Below are positions 61,293 to 62,960 of a stretch of 62,960 bases of DNA, one piece after another. Position 1 is the first letter of the stretch, and every line of letters begins with the position of its first letter. The stretch covers positions 1 through 62,960 of the forward strand of contig CAMHFN010000014.1 in assembly GCA_946184615.1 (NCBI GenBank). Direction: 5' to 3'. A model generated the notes under the pieces. It saw only the letters and a program-made list of their open reading frames with translations, was not told where the DNA came from and did no database searches. This DNA comes from an uncultured Bacteroidales bacterium. GTDB lineage: Bacteria; Bacteroidota; Bacteroidia; Bacteroidales; F082. Made by a program: the position numbers and the translations under genes.

Positions 61293-62627
61293 ATGAAACT
61301 AGAACTCACTCACACCTATTCCTTCATCAGCAAGGAAAGCATTCAGTCTTTTGAATCGACAGTCGCTTCGACCTACAACACTATTTACAACAAAACCGGT
61401 GCGGGCAACGATTTTCTCGGCTGGGTCAGCCTACCCTCGGAAATTGACGAGACCCTAATTGCTGACATTGAAATAACGGCCGCTGAGTTACGCAAGAAGT
61501 CAGAGCTTTTTGTGGTTATCGGCATCGGTGGTTCTTATTTAGGTGCTCGTGCTGTCATCGAAGCTTTGCAAAACCACTTTGCACCACTCTCTGGCGAAAA
61601 GCCTTTGATCGTGTATGCCGGGCATAATATGAGTGAGGATTATCTGAACGAGCTCATGGCCATCCTTGACAAGAAAGACTATTCCCTAGCCGTCATCTCC
61701 AAATCGGGCACTACCACGGAACCCGCCATTGCCTTCCGCATTTTGAAACAACATATCATCCAAAAATACGGGGAGCAGGAAGCCGCCTCGCGCATTGTCG
61801 CCATCACCGATAAGGCCAAAGGGGCACTGAAGCAGCTGGCCAACGTTAAAGGCTATAAAACGTACATTGTTCCTGACGATGTAGGAGGGCGCTTCTCAGT
61901 GCTCACCCCTGTAGGACTGCTACCTATCGCCATGGCTGGCATTGACATCCGTCAGCTCATTGCAGGGGCAATTGAAATAGAGAAAACGTGCAAAAACAAC
62001 CCCACGTTGAACGGCAACATGGTATCCGAATACGCTGTGGCGCGTCATCTATTATATACTGCCGGCAAGACCAACGAAATCATGGTCAATTACGAGCCTC
62101 GATTGGTCTATTTCTCTGAATGGTGGAAGCAACTTTATGGCGAGAGTCATGGCAAAAACCACAAAGGCATCTTCCCTGCTTCGGTCACTTTCAGTACCGA
62201 CCTGCACTCCATGGGACAATACATCCAAGACGGATTGCGCAACTTGTTTGAAACGGTGATTTCGGTGGAGAATTCCAATCACGAGCTCCGCATCCCGATG
62301 GAAAACGAAGACCTCGACCAGCTTAACTATATCGCAGGGAAACGCATCTCTGAGGTCAACCATAAAGCTGAACTTGGCACCCTGCTCGCCCATGTGGATG
62401 GTGGTGTTCCAGTGATACGAATTGTCATTCCTGAAGTCTCCGCTTTGGTGCTCGGACAGTTAATTTACTTCTTCGAGATGGGGTGTGCCCTAAGTGGTTA
62501 CATGCTGGAAGTCAACCCCTTCGACCAGCCTGGCGTGGAGGCCTATAAAAAGAACATGTTCGCACTACTTGGGAAGAAAGGTTATGAAGCCCAGACTGAA
62601 GCCTTGAAGAAGAGACTTGGAAATTGA
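61293..62627 (+). CDS. pgi: Glucose-6-phosphate isomerase
   Basis: Pgi (444 residues) converts glucose 6-phosphate and fructose 6-phosphate in glycolysis and gluconeogenesis. The start ATG 61293 (MKLELTHTYSFISKESIQSF) lies after the promoter; the longer frame upstream includes promoter sequence. The sugar-phosphate-binding motifs are VVIGIGGSYLGARAVIEAL and VISKSGTTTEPAIAF, with DVGGRFSVLTPVGLLP and GESHGKNHKGIFPAS later. The length fits the compact Bacillus-type enzyme rather than the 550-residue E. coli type. Confidence 0.97.
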   Translation: MKLELTHTYSFISKESIQSFESTVASTYNTIYNKTGAGNDFLGWVSLPSEIDETLIADIEITAAELRKKSELFVVIGIGGSYLGARAVIEALQNHFAPLSGEKPLIVYAGHNMSEDYLNELMAILDKKDYSLAVISKSGTTTEPAIAFRILKQHIIQKYGEQEAASRIVAITDKAKGALKQLANVKGYKTYIVPDDVGGRFSVLTPVGLLPIAMAGIDIRQLIAGAIEIEKTCKNNPTLNGNMVSEYAVARHLLYTAGKTNEIMVNYEPRLVYFSEWWKQLYGESHGKNHKGIFPASVTFSTDLHSMGQYIQDGLRNLFETVISVENSNHELRIPMENEDLDQLNYIAGKRISEVNHKAELGTLLAHVDGGVPVIRIVIPEVSALVLGQLIYFFEMGCALSGYMLEVNPFDQPGVEAYKKNMFALLGKKGYEAQTEALKKRLGN

Positions 62628-62682
62628 GATTTGAATTTAGAATTTAGAGTTCATTAAGACTGGCTCAATAGAGTTAATAAAA

Positions 62683-62960
62683 TTGAAAGACAATATAGAA
62701 ATTATGGCACCGGTGGGGTCGTATGAGGCCTTGGCTGCTGCTATACAAGCTGGTGCGGGAAGTGTGTATTTCGGCATCGGCAAATTGAATATGAGGTCGC
62801 GGTCGGCAAAGAACTTCACCTTGGACGACCTTCGGCAACTCGCCGAGACCTGTAACGCCCACGGAGTGAAGAGTTACGTCACTGTCAACACGGTGATTTA
62901 TGACGAGGAGATGGAAGAGATGCACCAGCTATTGGATGCCATCAAGGCCAACGGCATCTC
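62683..62960 (+). CDS. U32-family peptidase, N-terminal part; 3' end outside the window
   Basis: The frame continues to the window edge. From the codons at 62683 on it reads LKDNIEIMAPVGSYEALAAA, then IQAGAGSVYFGIGKLNMRS, the usual N-terminal motif of peptidase U32 proteins, and continues ETCNAHGVKSYVTVNTVIYD. Because IEIMAPVGS is conserved, a TTG start at 62683 or slightly upstream is more likely than ATG 62704. Family members such as YhbU/YegQ and RlhA modify or process RNA or act as collagenase-like peptidases. Only 92 residues are visible, so the subgroup cannot be set. Confidence 0.85.
   Translation, partial: MKDNIEIMAPVGSYEALAAAIQAGAGSVYFGIGKLNMRSRSAKNFTLDDLRQLAETCNAHGVKSYVTVNTVIYDEEMEEMHQLLDAIKANGI

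Noticed and set aside
1..62960. CRISPR array or cas genes
   Set aside because: No regularly spaced direct repeats or Cas-like proteins were seen on either strand.

Overview
The window is chromosomal DNA from a member of the Bacteroidota, most likely the order Bacteroidales. This rests on many promoters with the Bacteroides-type -7 box (TAnnTTTG close to start codons) and on lineage-typical genes: gldH, a GSCFA-domain protein, an S46 dipeptidyl-peptidase, a PSP1 protein, menA and a U32 peptidase. I cannot name a genus. Both ends are cut by the window edge: dnaK (5' end missing) and a U32 peptidase gene (3' end missing).

Positions 1-25000 are a DnaK tail followed by a dense defence locus built on one type I restriction-modification operon. 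The hsd genes are separated by extra cargo. In order: a RloA/RloB-like ATPase plus TOPRIM-like pair; hsdM, split by an apparent single-base frameshift; a putative HEPN ribonuclease gene; hsdS; two ComEC-like metallo-beta-lactamase (MBL) genes flanking a four-helix membrane protein; a relic of the first 17 codons of hsdR; an ABC-type ATPase with a PD-(D/E)XK-like partner; intact hsdR; and a YgjP-type metallopeptidase. Overlapping stop and start codons couple much of this cargo to the hsd genes.

The HEPN gene is interrupted by an 8097-bp mobile element (5958-14054). The element has perfect 30-bp terminal inverted repeats, an 8-bp target duplication (AAACTATA) and an IS1595/ISXO2-like transposase. 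Removing it restores one continuous 402-codon frame. Its cargo is AT-rich and partly phage-like: a 939-residue tail-fibre or tropism-determinant-like protein, two co-directional unknown genes, several small proteins and two strongly structured non-coding stretches.

Positions 25100-62960 are ordinary chromosome. They hold an exported MBL hydrolase, an SDR, a GNAT, an AspT/YidE-type permease and marC (the last behind a cobalamin-riboswitch-like leader), then an RND efflux operon, gltX, an alanine/sodium symporter, a Ser-rich exported protein and a 5'-nucleotidase. Next come a YpfJ-type metallopeptidase, PSP1, gldH, PBP1A, obg, a PAP2 phosphatase, an S-adenosylmethionine hydrolase, phoH, purC and DPP7. 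The last part holds a GreB-Nudix fusion, a phage-type nuclease toxin, GSCFA, trxB, tRNA-Pro(GGG), menA, a DEAD-box helicase, a serine hydrolase and pgi. Two further intergenic stretches (about 53955-54069 and 61160-61266) look like independently transcribed small RNAs.

The best candidate for an undescribed system is the MBL / membrane protein / MBL cassette at 16248-19130. The ATPase/PD-(D/E)XK pair at 19268-21009 and the HEPN gene interrupted by the transposon come next. All assignments come from reading motifs by eye; no database search was possible.
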